Source: Thioclava sp. ES.031
GTDB lineage: Bacteria > Pseudomonadota > Alphaproteobacteria > Rhodobacterales > Rhodobacteraceae
Length of the DNA stretch: 64,000 bases
Assembly (NCBI RefSeq): GCF_002563775.1
Contig: NZ_PDJO01000001.1
Location: 3,164,501-3,228,500 of the forward strand
Direction of reading: 5' to 3'
Positions 18,064-26,910 of this stretch are shown here, piece after piece. Below the pieces are notes generated by a model. The model searched no databases, was not told the DNA's origin, and was given only the letters and a program-made list of their open reading frames with translations. The position numbers and the translations under genes are program-made. How positions within the stretch are numbered: position 1 is the first letter of the stretch; every line of letters starts with the position of its first letter.

Positions 18064-18762
18064 ATGCGGCTCACGGCGATTGGCTTCGATGCGGATGATA
18101 CGCTCTGGCATAACGAGCGTTTCTTTCAACTCACGCATGACCGCTTCACCGACTTGCTGCGCGAGCACGCGGAGCCCGATCATCTGGCAGAGCGGCTGAT
18201 CGCGGCGGAACGTCGCAACATCGCGCATTACGGCTTTGGCATCAAAGGCTTCACCCTGTCGATGATCGAAACCGCGATCGAAGTCAGCGAGGGCCGCGTG
18301 CCCGCAACGATCCTGTCGGAGATTCTCGCGGCAGGGCGGGAGATGCACTCTCACCCGATCGAGCTGCTGCCCCATGCGCGGGAGACGATCGAGGCGCTGT
18401 CGGACGACTACCGCATCCTTCTGGTGACGAAGGGCGACCTGATCGACCAGGAGCGAAAGCTGGCGCAGTCGGGCTTGGGCGAGTTGTTCGACGCGGTCGA
18501 AATCGTCTCGGACAAGAAGGCCCCGGTCTACACCGAGATTTTCGCGCGCCATGCCGAAGGGGCGGAGCATGGTCTGATGGCGGGCAATTCGCTGAAATCC
18601 GACGTGATACCGATGATCGAGGCGGGCGGCTGGGGCGTGCATGTGCCCCATGAATTGACATGGGCCTTCGAGCATGCCGAGCCCCCGATGGAGCATCCGC
18701 GCTTCGCCGAATTGCCCGACCTCGGCGCATTGCCCGATCTGATCGCAAAAATCACCGATTGA
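18064..18762 (+). CDS. HAD-family hydrolase (phosphatase-like)
   Basis: A 232-residue haloacid-dehalogenase-type hydrolase. Motif I is FDADDTLW (nucleophile Asp of the DxDxT motif), motif II falls in ILLVTKGD, the conserved Lys in VSDKKAPVY, and the motif IV acid in [16 protein letters not shown]. The cap domain is helical. ATG 18064 gives the family N-terminus [12 protein letters not shown] with a preceding AGGCGGG; an earlier in-frame ATG at 18016 lies inside the divergent control region. The substrate is unknown. Confidence 0.87.
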   Translation: MRLTAIGFDADDTLWHNERFFQLTHDRFTDLLREHAEPDHLAERLIAAERRNIAHYGFGIKGFTLSMIETAIEVSEGRVPATILSEILAAGREMHSHPIELLPHARETIEALSDDYRILLVTKGDLIDQERKLAQSGLGELFDAVEIVSDKKAPVYTEIFARHAEGAEHGLMAGNSLKSDVIPMIEAGGWGVHVPHELTWAFEHAEPPMEHPRFAELPDLGALPDLIAKITD

Positions 18763-19018
18763 GCCCTGCATTGCGTGGCGTCATGCTCCGCCAATCTCAC
18801 GGGCACGTGTGCTCCGACCACCACCAGTAGACGGATTCGCGCAAGAGCCCCACCACATCTTGCGGTATTGCATGAATGCCGCAGTGAAAGCTCTTGAAAA
18901 TAGGGAGTTTTCAGCCTGAGAGACCCGTGCTACGCTTCTCGCTAATATAAACCCCGGAAACCGGCTCAAGATCGGTACCGCAAAGGGGTCAAATTGAGGC
19001 AGTGAAATAGGTGAAGCC

Positions 19019-20836
19019 GTGACCACGCTGATGCGCTGGGTCCGTGATGGGCTATTCGTAATCCTTCTGACACTCATTGCGCCGATCGCTGCGCAGGCCG
19101 CCCCCTACGCGGCGATGGTCATGGACATGCGATCGGGCGAAGTTCTCTACTCCAAGAACGCCGACACGCCGCTGCACCCGGCCTCGCTGACGAAGATGAT
19201 GACACTCTACATCACCTTCCAGGCGATCGAGCATGGTGAGTTCAGCCTCGATTCCATCGTCACCGTGACGAAGCACGCCGCCAGCCAGCCGCCCTCGCGT
19301 CTCGGCCTGCGCCCCGGCCAGAAGATCGCCGTGCGCTACCTGATCCGCGCCGCCGCGATCAAATCCGCCAATGACGCCGCTGCGGCGCTTGGCGATTACA
19401 TCGGCGGTTCGGAAGAAGGCTTCGCCGCGCGGATGAACCGCACCGCCCGGCAGCTAGGCATGAAGAACACCCATTTCGTCAACGCCAACGGCCTGACCCG
19501 CAAGGGCCACCTGTCCTCGGCGCATGACATGACGATCATGGGCCGTCACCTGTTCTTCGACTATCCGCAATATTACAACATTTTCTCGCGCCGCTCGGCG
19601 GATGCGAAAGTGCGCACCGTCTATTCGACGAACCGCAAATTCCTCGCAGCCTATAAGGGCGCGGACGGCATCAAGACCGGCTATACCTCGGCCTCGGGCT
19701 TCAACCTGACCGCCTCCGCACAGCGCGGCAACAAGCGCATCATCGCGACCGTCTTCGGCGGCACTTCGACCGCGCAGCGCAACGCGAAAATGGCCGATCT
19801 GCTGGATCTGGGCTTCAAGCGCGCACCGAACCGCGCGCCGACGAACCGCCCCCGGATCCCGCAATACATCGCCCCCGCGCAATCGCCGATGCTGATGGCG
19901 AACCTCGCGCCCAAGAAGAGCCCGCGTCCCGAAATCCGCCCCTCCGCACCGACCGCGGATAGCGATGCGATCTCGATGGCGCTCGCCGCCGCGGTGCAGG
20001 CCGATCAGGTGGACGAGAGCACCGACATTCCCGAAGACGTGGCCGAAGGCGCGCAGGACAACGCTGCGGACACGCAAGATGTCGTCGTGGCCGATGCCGG
20101 CACGCTCGGGATCGGCGCGGAGATCACCGCAAGCCCCCGCCCGCAGCGCAACCCGCGCGAAATTCAGGTTGCGGACGCGACGAAGGCGCTGCCGGCCGAG
20201 GTGACCAAGGCCACCCCGCTGGCTCAGGCACAGGCGCATGACGCCGCCGTCGCCGCAGGCAAGGCCAGCGCGGATGGCAGCGAAGAGCCGAGCGACGTGC
20301 AGCTTGCCTCCTACGAGCCCGGCGCATCGGACGGCCCGAAATTCGTCCAGTCCACCCAGCCGCAGCCCGAGACGATGGAACTGGCCGAGGCGCATACGCT
20401 CGATCTGGACCAAAACGGCAAGCCCGATAGCGCCAAGGCCCCGTCCAGCTTCGTGCAGTCGACGGACCCGCAGCCCGAGACCGCGCAGATGGCCGCAGCC
20501 CCCGAGAAGCGCAAAAGCGAGATCATCCTCGCCGCTCTCACCCCCCCTGCCCCGACCCCCGCGCAGAAGCCGCGCGTGGTCGCCCGCGTCTCCAGCTCGG
20601 GCGGGCGCAACTGGGGTGTCAGCCTCGGACTGTTCGGTTCGCGATTCGCTGCGGAGCGTCACATGCTGACCACGGCATTGATGGAAAGCGACACTTTGGG
20701 CGAAGCTTTGCGCAAAGTGGCCACCCGAAAGACCGGTTATGAGGCGAATTTCGTGGGAATGACCCAAGACATGGCACAACTGGCCTGTGCAAGGCTCGAG
20801 TCTCGCGCTATGGACTGCAAAGTGGTCGGCCCCTGA
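19019..20836 (+). CDS. D-alanyl-D-alanine carboxypeptidase (PBP5/6 type) with C-terminal SPOR domain
   Basis: After a signal peptide (VILLTLIAPIAAQAA) the peptidase S11 domain carries all three active-site motifs: SLTK with Ser56 and Lys59, SAN in IKSANDAAA, and KTG in DGIKTGYTS. It trims the terminal D-Ala from peptidoglycan pentapeptides. Residues about 280-520 form a low-complexity Pro/Ala/Asp linker in which FVQST-x-PQPET occurs twice, near residues 442 and 477. The last 75 residues (NWGVSLGLFGSRFAAERHML onward) form a SPOR domain that binds denuded septal glycan, so the enzyme should localise to the division site. The start is GTG 19019; ATG 19031 is an alternative. Confidence 0.92.
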   Translation: MTTLMRWVRDGLFVILLTLIAPIAAQAAPYAAMVMDMRSGEVLYSKNADTPLHPASLTKMMTLYITFQAIEHGEFSLDSIVTVTKHAASQPPSRLGLRPGQKIAVRYLIRAAAIKSANDAAAALGDYIGGSEEGFAARMNRTARQLGMKNTHFVNANGLTRKGHLSSAHDMTIMGRHLFFDYPQYYNIFSRRSADAKVRTVYSTNRKFLAAYKGADGIKTGYTSASGFNLTASAQRGNKRIIATVFGGTSTAQRNAKMADLLDLGFKRAPNRAPTNRPRIPQYIAPAQSPMLMANLAPKKSPRPEIRPSAPTADSDAISMALAAAVQADQVDESTDIPEDVAEGAQDNAADTQDVVVADAGTLGIGAEITASPRPQRNPREIQVADATKALPAEVTKATPLAQAQAHDAAVAAGKASADGSEEPSDVQLASYEPGASDGPKFVQSTQPQPETMELAEAHTLDLDQNGKPDSAKAPSSFVQSTDPQPETAQMAAAPEKRKSEIILAALTPPAPTPAQKPRVVARVSSSGGRNWGVSLGLFGSRFAAERHMLTTALMESDTLGEALRKVATRKTGYEANFVGMTQDMAQLACARLESRAMDCKVVGP

Positions 20837-20863
20837 GAGTCTTCCCTTAGGGGCAAAATATGA

Positions 20864-20892
20864 AAAGCCGCGCTTGGTCAGCGCGGCTTTTC
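20864..20892. terminator. Strong bidirectional intrinsic terminator
   Basis: The stem AAAAGCCGCGC / GCGCGGCTTTT (11 bp, perfect) with a 7-base loop is followed by CCTTTTTCC. It lies 28 bases after the carboxypeptidase stop and also faces ccoS from the other side. Confidence 0.9.
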
Positions 20893-20940
20893 CTTTTTCC
20901 GGACCTTTTGGTACCCGCCGCACGGGTTGCCACGGCAGGA

Positions 20941-20981
20941 GCCTCCGGCGGGGATATTTATGCCAAGGCGAAGCGAGCGCG
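20941..20981. repeat. Single copy of the GGGATATTT/CCAAG/GAAGC element
   Basis: The stretch CCTCCGGCGGGGATATTTAT followed by GCCAAGGCGAAGCGAG sits between the convergent carboxypeptidase and ccoS genes. It is nearly identical to the right arm of the copy at 5976-6050. Confidence 0.65.
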
Positions 20982-21028
20982 GATCTGAGGGGATCGGGCC
21001 GCCCGGCCCTGCCCTGCCCGTCGCGCGC

Positions 21029-21190
21029 TCAGTCCTGCTTCGGGTGATCGTCGAACTCGTCGGACAGGATACGCTCGGCATCGCCTTTCGGGTCGTCATA
21101 CTGATTGTTCTTCAGCGACCAGAAAAACGCCCCGAGGCCAATCCCGCCGAGCAGCAGGGAGATCGGAATCGAATAGAGAAGAACCTCCAT
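21029..21190 (-). CDS. ccoS: Cbb3-type oxidase assembly protein CcoS
   Basis: A 53-residue protein with one N-terminal membrane helix (MEVLLYSIPISLLLGGIGLG then AFFWSL) and a polar tail NNQYDDPKGDAERIL, the recognisable CcoS pattern YDDPEGDAxRIL. CcoS is needed for cofactor (heme and copper) insertion into the cbb3 catalytic subunit. It starts 12 bases after the ccoI stop, the last gene of ccoGHIS. GGAG-like AAGGAGCCCC precedes the ATG. Confidence 0.93.
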   Translation of the reverse strand: MEVLLYSIPISLLLGGIGLGAFFWSLKNNQYDDPKGDAERILSDEFDDHPKQD

Positions 21191-21202
21191 GAGGGGCTCC
21201 TT

Positions 21203-23428
21203 TCAGCGCAGGCGCAGCGAGTTGAGCGAAACCGTGATCGAGCTGGCCGACATCGCGAGCGCCGCCATCAGCGGCGTCGCAAGCCCGGTCAGCGCGAGCG
21301 GTACGGCGATGATATTGTAGACGATGGAGATGCCGAAGTTCTGCTTGATCCGTCGGCGGGCGCGCACAGAGATCGAGGCGGCATCGGAAACCGGCGCGAG
21401 ATCCTTACCCAGAAGCACGATATCCGACGCCGTGCGCGCCGCATCCAGTGCGGAGGCGGGCGAGACCGAGACATGGGCGGCCGCCAACGCGGCGGTGTCG
21501 TTGAGACCGTCGCCGACCATGAGCACGCGGTGGCCCTGTTGCGTAAGATCGCTCACGAGCTGCGCTTTCTCCGCGGGCAAAGCACCGGCGCGGTAGGTGT
21601 CGATCCCGAGGCGTGCGGCGAGATCGCTCACCGCGCCTTCGACATCGCCCGACACCAGCCAGACCTGCTTGCCCTGCGCCTTCAGACCGGCCACGGCCTC
21701 TTCGGCGCCGGTGCGCAGCGTGTCGGCGAAACGGATCGAGATCGGGGTGGTCTCACCGATCGCGAGATGGGTCGCGGTGGTCGCCCCCTCGGCAGCGCCG
21801 ATCCAGTTCGCACGACCGAGCCGCACGCGCTGCCCCTGCCAGACGCCTTCGACGCCGTAGCCGGGAACTTCGCGCAGATCGCTCAGCGTGGCGGGGACGC
21901 CCCCCTGCACTGCCGCCGCCTCGTGCAGGGCGCGCGCGAGCGGGTGGCTCGAACCTTCGGCCAACGCCATCGCGACGGACAGCGCCTCGGGCGAGAGGTC
22001 GGAGAGGTTCTGCGGGCGCGGCGCGCCCATGGTCAGCGTGCCGGTCTTGTCGAAGACGACCGTGTCGATCTCGGCCATACGCTCCAGCGCGGTGCCATCC
22101 TTGATCAACAGCCCCTTGCGGAACAGCTTGCCCGATGCGGCGGTCACCACGGCAGGCACTGCAAGCCCCAGCGCACAGGGGCAGGTGATGATCAGCACCG
22201 CCGCCGCGATATTCACCGCCAGACGGAAATCGCCGCCCGTGATCCAGGCCCAGGCGCAGAACGCACTGAAGGACAGGATATGCACGATCGGTGCATAGGC
22301 CCGCGCCGCCCGTTCGGCGAGCGAGGTGTATTTGGTCTTCGCGCTCTCGGCCATCGCGACGAGATCGGCCATCCGATGCAGCGAGCTGTCGCGCCCGGCT
22401 GCCGTCACGCGCAGGGTCAGCGGCCCGGTCAGGTTCACCTCCCCGGCGGAGAGCGCCATGCCGGGCAGCACCTGCACGGGCAGGCTTTCGCCGGTCAGCA
22501 GAGAGCGGTCGCTCTCGGATTGGCCCTCGGTCACTTCGCCATCGGCGGGGATACGCCCCCCCGGGCGCACCCGGATCAGATCGCCGGGAACCAGTTCGCT
22601 CACGGGCACGGTGACCTCTTCACCGTCGCGCAACACGGTCGCGCGGGGCACTTCCAGCGCGGCCAGTTCTTCGGCCGCCGAGCGCGCCACGGCGCGGGTG
22701 CGATAGTCGAGATAGCGGCCCACCAGCAGGAAGAAGGTGAGCATCGTCGCCGCTTCGAAATAGGCGTGTGCCCCGGAATGCATCGTCTCGAACAGCGAAA
22801 TCCCGAGCGCGAGCAGGATCGCGAGCGAGATCGGCACATCCATCCCGAGACGCCCGCCGCGCAAGCTCGCCCAGGCATTGGCGAAGAAGGGCTGGCCCGC
22901 GAAGATCGTGGTGGGCAGCGCGATCGCCGCCGAAATCCAGTGGAAGAGGTCGCGCGTCGAATCTTGCGCCCCCGACCAGACCGCGATCGAGAGCATCATG
23001 ATGTTCATCATCGCGAAGCCCGCGACGCCCATGCGCATCAGCAGGTCCCGTCCGCGCTTGTCGGCCTCGGTCGCGGACAGCATGCCGGGATCGAGCTCGT
23101 GCGCCTCGTAACCAATCTTGTCGAGCGCCGCGATCAGCCCCGCCGGTTCGACATCGCCCGCCGCATCGACCGAGGCGCGTTTCAGCGTCAGGTTCACCCG
23201 GGCGGATTTTACGCCCGGCTGCTTCATCAGCTCGCGTTCGACATCGGTGATGCAGACCGCACAATGCGCCGTGGGCAGCGACAGCATGATCCGCGCGCCC
23301 TTGATGTCACCGGATTTCGCCATCTGCTCGGCCGAGGGGGCCGCGATGCAGGCGGGACAGGCCGAGGCCGAGACATGCTCGTCCTCGAACGGTTCGCTAT
23401 GCGATGGAGAAGCGGGCGACACCGACAT
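21203..23428 (-). CDS. ccoI: Copper-transporting P-type ATPase CcoI (FixI)
   Basis: CcoI moves copper toward the periplasm for CuB assembly in cbb3 oxidase. The 741-residue protein has an N-terminal CPAC motif and an HMA-type HCAVC site, then TCPCALGLAVP as the membrane CPC site, DKTGTLTMG for phosphorylation, SSHPLARAL and VGDGLNDTAAL. The N-terminal CPAC and the downstream ccoS place it in the FixI group rather than with the CopA pump at 3147-5375. It lies 4 bases after ccoH in the ccoGHIS operon. Confidence 0.95.
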   Translation of the reverse strand: MSVSPASPSHSEPFEDEHVSASACPACIAAPSAEQMAKSGDIKGARIMLSLPTAHCAVCITDVERELMKQPGVKSARVNLTLKRASVDAAGDVEPAGLIAALDKIGYEAHELDPGMLSATEADKRGRDLLMRMGVAGFAMMNIMMLSIAVWSGAQDSTRDLFHWISAAIALPTTIFAGQPFFANAWASLRGGRLGMDVPISLAILLALGISLFETMHSGAHAYFEAATMLTFFLLVGRYLDYRTRAVARSAAEELAALEVPRATVLRDGEEVTVPVSELVPGDLIRVRPGGRIPADGEVTEGQSESDRSLLTGESLPVQVLPGMALSAGEVNLTGPLTLRVTAAGRDSSLHRMADLVAMAESAKTKYTSLAERAARAYAPIVHILSFSAFCAWAWITGGDFRLAVNIAAAVLIITCPCALGLAVPAVVTAASGKLFRKGLLIKDGTALERMAEIDTVVFDKTGTLTMGAPRPQNLSDLSPEALSVAMALAEGSSHPLARALHEAAAVQGGVPATLSDLREVPGYGVEGVWQGQRVRLGRANWIGAAEGATTATHLAIGETTPISIRFADTLRTGAEEAVAGLKAQGKQVWLVSGDVEGAVSDLAARLGIDTYRAGALPAEKAQLVSDLTQQGHRVLMVGDGLNDTAALAAAHVSVSPASALDAARTASDIVLLGKDLAPVSDAASISVRARRRIKQNFGISIVYNIIAVPLALTGLATPLMAALAMSASSITVSLNSLRLR

Positions 23429-23432
23429 CGGC

Positions 23433-23897
23433 TCAGCCTTTCACGAACAGGTCAATCCGCTGGCGGAACTCCGTGCCGTCGGCGGCTTTCGCGTCGAGAT
23501 GCACCAGCCAGACGCCCGGCGCAAGATCGAGCTTCGTGGTGAAGATGCCGCCGACATAGTCGAAATCGGGCGTCATGTCATCGCGGACATGGGTGGTGCG
23601 CCCGACGAGCGCCTTGAACTCGGCCACCCTCGCGGGCAGCCCGTCCTCGTCGCGGATCACGAAGCTCAGCTTGCCGTCGGAATACTCCGGCGACACCGTC
23701 CAGCCGAGCGCATCCTGCGCCAGTTTCTCTTCATTGAAGGTCTGCGAGGCGACATAGGAATTGTCGACCTCGAGGCCGGGGAAGGTGCTGACGGCCTGCC
23801 ACGCCATGACGAGGTTGACCGCGATGATCACCCCGAAGGCACCCACCGCGATCATCAGCACTTTTCTTCCGGTCAGCGGTTTCGCCATCTCGGTCAT
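23433..23897 (-). CDS. ccoH: Cbb3 oxidase assembly protein CcoH (FixH)
   Basis: A 154-residue membrane-anchored protein: one helix (VLMIAVGAFGVIIAVNLVMA) followed by a periplasmic FixH domain with NSYVASQTFNEEKLAQDALG, characteristic of the family. It interacts with CcoN and the assembly factors during oxidase maturation. Its ATG overlaps the ccoG stop (ATGA), and ccoI follows after 4 bases, so translation is coupled. Confidence 0.93.
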   Translation of the reverse strand: MTEMAKPLTGRKVLMIAVGAFGVIIAVNLVMAWQAVSTFPGLEVDNSYVASQTFNEEKLAQDALGWTVSPEYSDGKLSFVIRDEDGLPARVAEFKALVGRTTHVRDDMTPDFDYVGGIFTTKLDLAPGVWLVHLDAKAADGTEFRQRIDLFVKG

Positions 23898-25342
23898 TGT
23901 ACCCTTCCGTTGAATACGGTCGTCTCCGACACGCGGTCAGTATTGGTCATGTCCTCGATCCACATCGTCAGCTCGGTACGCTCGCTGGTGGCGATGGACG
24001 AACCGGGTTCGGCGACAATATAGACCCTTTGGGTCATGGTTTCATCTGCGGGCACCGTCACGGTGTTTCCGTCCTGACCTTCGAGCAACACGCTCAGCGT
24101 GCTTTGCTCGACCGGATCGGGGGCTTTGACGGAGACCTTGAACTCGGTCGCCTCGCCCGCCTTGTTGCGCAGCCGCAGCGTGTAGATGTTGCGGATCGCG
24201 CCCGAGGGCTCCACCACGAAGAGCGGATCGCGGTTCGGCGTCACGTTGAAGTCGATGGGCGAGCGCATGAACAGCGCGACCACCAGACCGATGCCGATCA
24301 GCGACCACATCGAGAAGTAGAGGATCGTGCGCGGGCGCATGATGTGCTTCCAGACATTGATGACCGGATTTCCCGAGCGCTCGTTCGCCTCGTCCTTCAG
24401 CGCCATGTAGCCGATGAGGCCGCGCGGCTTGCCGATCTTGTCCATCATCTCGTTGCAGGCGTCGATGCACAGGCCGCAGGTGATGCATTCAAGCTGCTGG
24501 CCGTCGCGGATATCGATGCCCATCGGGCAGACGTTGAAGCAGGCCATGCAGTCGATGCAGTCGCCCTGCGTCGGATCGTGCTGGCCCTTCTTGAGCTTGC
24601 CGCGCGGCTCGCCGCGCCATTCGCGATAGGCGATGGTAATCGTGTCTTCGTCCATCATCGCCGCCTGAATACGCGGCCACGGGCAGGCGTAGATGCAGAT
24701 CTGCTCGCGGGCGAAGCCGCCGAAGGCGAAGGTCGTGAGCGTCGCCACCGCGATCGTCGTATAGGCGATCGGCGAGGCGGTGCCGTGGAACAGATCGGTC
24801 AGCAGCGTCGGCGCATCGGTGAAGTAGAACACCCAGGCCCCGCCGGTGGCGACGCCGATCAGCAGCCAGAGCACCCATTTCGTGATGCGCTTGCGGAATT
24901 TCTCGGCGTTCCATTTCTGACGCAGCAGACGGATACGCGCGTTGCGGTCGCCCTCGACCCACCGCTCGACCAAGATGAACAGGTCGGTCCAGACGGTCTG
25001 CGGGCAGGCATAGCCGCACCAGACGCGCCCTAGCGCCGAGGTGAACAGGAACAGGCCAAGGCCCGCCATGATCAGAAGGCCCGCGACGAAGTAGAATTCA
25101 TGCGGCCAGATTTCGATCATGAAGAAGAAGAACCGGCGGTTCGCGAGGTCCAGAAGCACCGCCTGATCGGGCAGTTCCGGGCCACGATCCCAGCGAATCC
25201 AAGGCGTGATGTAATAGATGCCAAGCATCACCGCCATGAGCACCCATTTCAGGTTGCGGAACTGGCCGTGCACGCGGCGCGGAAAGATCGGCTCGCGGGC
25301 GGCGTAAAGCGGCGGGGGATCGACTGGTTCGGTGGAGCTCAC
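23894..25342 (-). CDS. ccoG: Cbb3 oxidase assembly ferredoxin-type membrane protein CcoG (FixG/RdxA)
   Basis: CcoG is a membrane protein with two 4Fe-4S clusters, thought to reduce Cu(II) during oxidase assembly. The 482-residue product shows CGYACPQTVWTDLF, several helices, and the ferredoxin block CIDCMACFNVCPMG ... CITCGLCIDACNEMM (eight Cys), then an Ig-like periplasmic domain. It is the first gene of ccoGHIS. An FNR-type palindrome lies about 74 bp upstream of the ATG. Confidence 0.96.
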   Translation of the reverse strand: MSSTEPVDPPPLYAAREPIFPRRVHGQFRNLKWVLMAVMLGIYYITPWIRWDRGPELPDQAVLLDLANRRFFFFMIEIWPHEFYFVAGLLIMAGLGLFLFTSALGRVWCGYACPQTVWTDLFILVERWVEGDRNARIRLLRQKWNAEKFRKRITKWVLWLLIGVATGGAWVFYFTDAPTLLTDLFHGTASPIAYTTIAVATLTTFAFGGFAREQICIYACPWPRIQAAMMDEDTITIAYREWRGEPRGKLKKGQHDPTQGDCIDCMACFNVCPMGIDIRDGQQLECITCGLCIDACNEMMDKIGKPRGLIGYMALKDEANERSGNPVINVWKHIMRPRTILYFSMWSLIGIGLVVALFMRSPIDFNVTPNRDPLFVVEPSGAIRNIYTLRLRNKAGEATEFKVSVKAPDPVEQSTLSVLLEGQDGNTVTVPADETMTQRVYIVAEPGSSIATSERTELTMWIEDMTNTDRVSETTVFNGRVQ

Positions 25343-25408
25343 GACTCTCTCCGTTCATATATTTCTCTGCGTCACAGGCTCTTCTGGTATGACACAGTCG
25401 TGAAGGCT

Positions 25409-25422
25409 TTGACCTGCGTCAA
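25409..25422 (-). promoter_or_regulatory. FNR-type box upstream of ccoGHIS
   Basis: TTGACCTGCGTCAA is a perfect inverted repeat TTGAC-N4-GTCAA matching the CRP/FNR consensus TTGAT-N4-ATCAA at 8 of 10 positions. It is centred about 74 bp before the ccoG start. FnrL, encoded in this window, is the likely binder. Confidence 0.8.
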
Positions 25423-25466
25423 AAAGACAGGTCTGCCATACAGGAAATCTTCACTGGTTGATATTT

Positions 25467-26351
25467 TTACTGGTCACCGGCATGCGCCGCTTGTTTGAAG
25501 AGCCAAGACATGAACTGGCGTAGCGCCGGTCGCCTCACGCCCGGTCGCGTAACCGTGTAATAGCCTTTTTCCTCGCTGTCTTCAAACAGAAGCCGCAACC
25601 GTCCGGCCGCAATATCGCCTGCGACCCAGGCCAAAGCGGTCACCGCCACCCCCTGCCCGCCGCGCGCCGCTTCGAGCAAAAGGTTCCCCGGCATCACGGT
25701 CAGGCTTTTGGCCTGATCCTGCGTGACGCCATGGCGCCCGAACCAGTCGGTCGACTCGGAAGTACAGAGCTCTTGCAGCCACGGCAGGCCGCGCAAATCC
25801 GCCGGACAGTCATACCGTCCCTGCCCCACCAGCGCAGGCGCCGCGACCACGACGATGGGCGAGCGCACCAGAAGCCGCGACTCGAGGCCGGGCCAGTCCC
25901 CCGATCCGTAGCGCAGCGCCATCTCGACCCCGCCCGGCGCAAGCGTGGAGACGGCCGCCGTAGGGTCGATGGTCAGACCGATCTCGGGATGGGCTTCGCG
26001 GAAATCCGGGAGCCGGGGCAACAGCCAAGCCGAGGCGAAGCTTGGCGTGGTGGAGATTTGCAGCGGGCGGGAGTCGGCGGTGCCGCTCAGCGAAGCGACC
26101 GCTTCGGCAATCGTGCCGAAGCCCTCCCGGAGCGCCTGCGCAAGACGGCGACCGTCGGGCGTCAGCGCAGGCCGCGGCCCCGACCGGTCGACAAGCGTCA
26201 CACCGAGCCGCTCTTCAAGCCCCCGCAATTGCTGACTGACGGCCGCATGCGACACGTTGAGCGCACGCCCCGCCTGAGCCACCGAACCGGAGTCGGCAAA
26301 CGCCGAAAAGGCCCGCAGCGCGGTCAGGGAGGGAAGGGTTCGCCAGTCCAT
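25467..26351 (-). CDS. LysR-family transcriptional regulator (GcvA-like)
   Basis: A 294-residue LysR regulator. The N-terminal winged helix-turn-helix reads LRAFSAFADSGSVAQAGRAL then NVSHAAVSQQLRGLEERLG, of the GcvA/AmpR subgroup, followed by a periplasmic-binding-fold effector domain. It separates the ccoGHIS and ccoNOQP clusters and is divergent from a tiny ORF at 26452. The target and effector are unknown; the adjacent small ORFs are the first candidates for regulation. Confidence 0.92.
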   Translation of the reverse strand: MDWRTLPSLTALRAFSAFADSGSVAQAGRALNVSHAAVSQQLRGLEERLGVTLVDRSGPRPALTPDGRRLAQALREGFGTIAEAVASLSGTADSRPLQISTTPSFASAWLLPRLPDFREAHPEIGLTIDPTAAVSTLAPGGVEMALRYGSGDWPGLESRLLVRSPIVVVAAPALVGQGRYDCPADLRGLPWLQELCTSESTDWFGRHGVTQDQAKSLTVMPGNLLLEAARGGQGVAVTALAWVAGDIAAGRLRLLFEDSEEKGYYTVTRPGVRRPALRQFMSWLFKQAAHAGDQ

Positions 26352-26451
26352 ATCCGTAACTTTACCTTACATAGTGGAAAGTTTCCTGAGTCGCATCTTC
26401 GCGCAAGTAACGCATCCTGACCAGAGTTGACCCGCCTTCAGGAGATCAGAC

Positions 26452-26616
26452 ATGAAAGATAGAGTTACACCCGACACGCTGATGCTGCTCGCCCGCATGG
26501 ACCTCTACCCACCGCAAAGCAACTGGCCGCACCTGACGGACCCGATAGACTCGCGCCAGCGCCGTCGCGGACCGCGCCCCTCGCTGCGCCAACGGTTTCG
26601 GGAGATGTGGAAATGA
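26452..26616 (+). CDS. Small basic protein of unknown function
   Basis: A 54-residue ORF with a good ribosome-binding site (AGGAG, 7 bases before ATG), divergent from the LysR gene. It begins MKDRVTPDTLMLLARMDLYP and ends in an Arg-rich helix (SRQRRRGPRPSLRQRFREMW). This size, basic tail and position next to a LysR gene recall DUF1127-type small proteins, but I do not see the family signature clearly. The coding assignment rests on the ribosome-binding site and on overlap with the next ORF. Confidence 0.5.
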   Translation: MKDRVTPDTLMLLARMDLYPPQSNWPHLTDPIDSRQRRRGPRPSLRQRFREMWK

Positions 26617-26771
26617 TCGGGATCTGGGCGCAGAGCTTCACCATCGCCACGGGCCTCGATCAGCGCTCCAGCCTGCCGGCGGCCCGCACTCATCGGCGTT
26701 CACATCGGCGTGCAAAGACCAGCGCGGAGCTTGTTTTGCCCAAAGATGACCCCAAGATAGGTGATAGGTAA
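26613..26771 (+). CDS. Second tiny ORF, coupled by ATGA overlap
   Basis: A 52-residue frame that starts within the stop of the previous small ORF (ATGA). It opens MIGIWAQSFTIATGLDQRSS and continues with a His/Arg-rich stretch (THRRSHRRAKTS). There is no family resemblance. The overlap is the typical geometry of coupled genes, but chance cannot be excluded. Confidence 0.25.
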   Translation: MIGIWAQSFTIATGLDQRSSLPAARTHRRSHRRAKTSAELVLPKDDPKIGDR

Positions 26772-26784
26772 CCCTCGACAAGCG

Positions 26785-26865
26785 AGAGGGCCCCGCGACG
26801 GGGGCCCTCTGAAATTGGGCACCGGCACCCCCAGGAAACGCGCGAACAGGACGGGGTGCCGGTGC
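26785..26865 (-). terminator. Two strong hairpins downstream of ccoNOQP
   Basis: Reading from the ccoP stop, the first hairpin pairs GCACCGGCACCCC (26819-26831) with GGGGTGCCGGTGC (26853-26865), 13 perfect base pairs. The second pairs AGAGGGCCCC (26785-26794) with GGGGCCCTCT (26801-26810). There are no long T-runs. They may end the cco transcript or protect its 3' end. Confidence 0.6.
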
Positions 26866-26910
26866 GACCCGCCAGACCAAAGCCCCGCGGGATCTCTGTA
26901 ATTTCGACCG

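Noticed and set aside
17944..18771. Upstream extension of clpS to 384 residues
   Set aside because: The added part lies antisense to the HAD gene and has no resemblance to ClpS N-termini.
18763..19018. Possible small RNA or gene in the 256-base gap before the carboxypeptidase
   Set aside because: I see no ORF with a ribosome-binding site, no terminator-ended hairpin and no tRNA-like fold.
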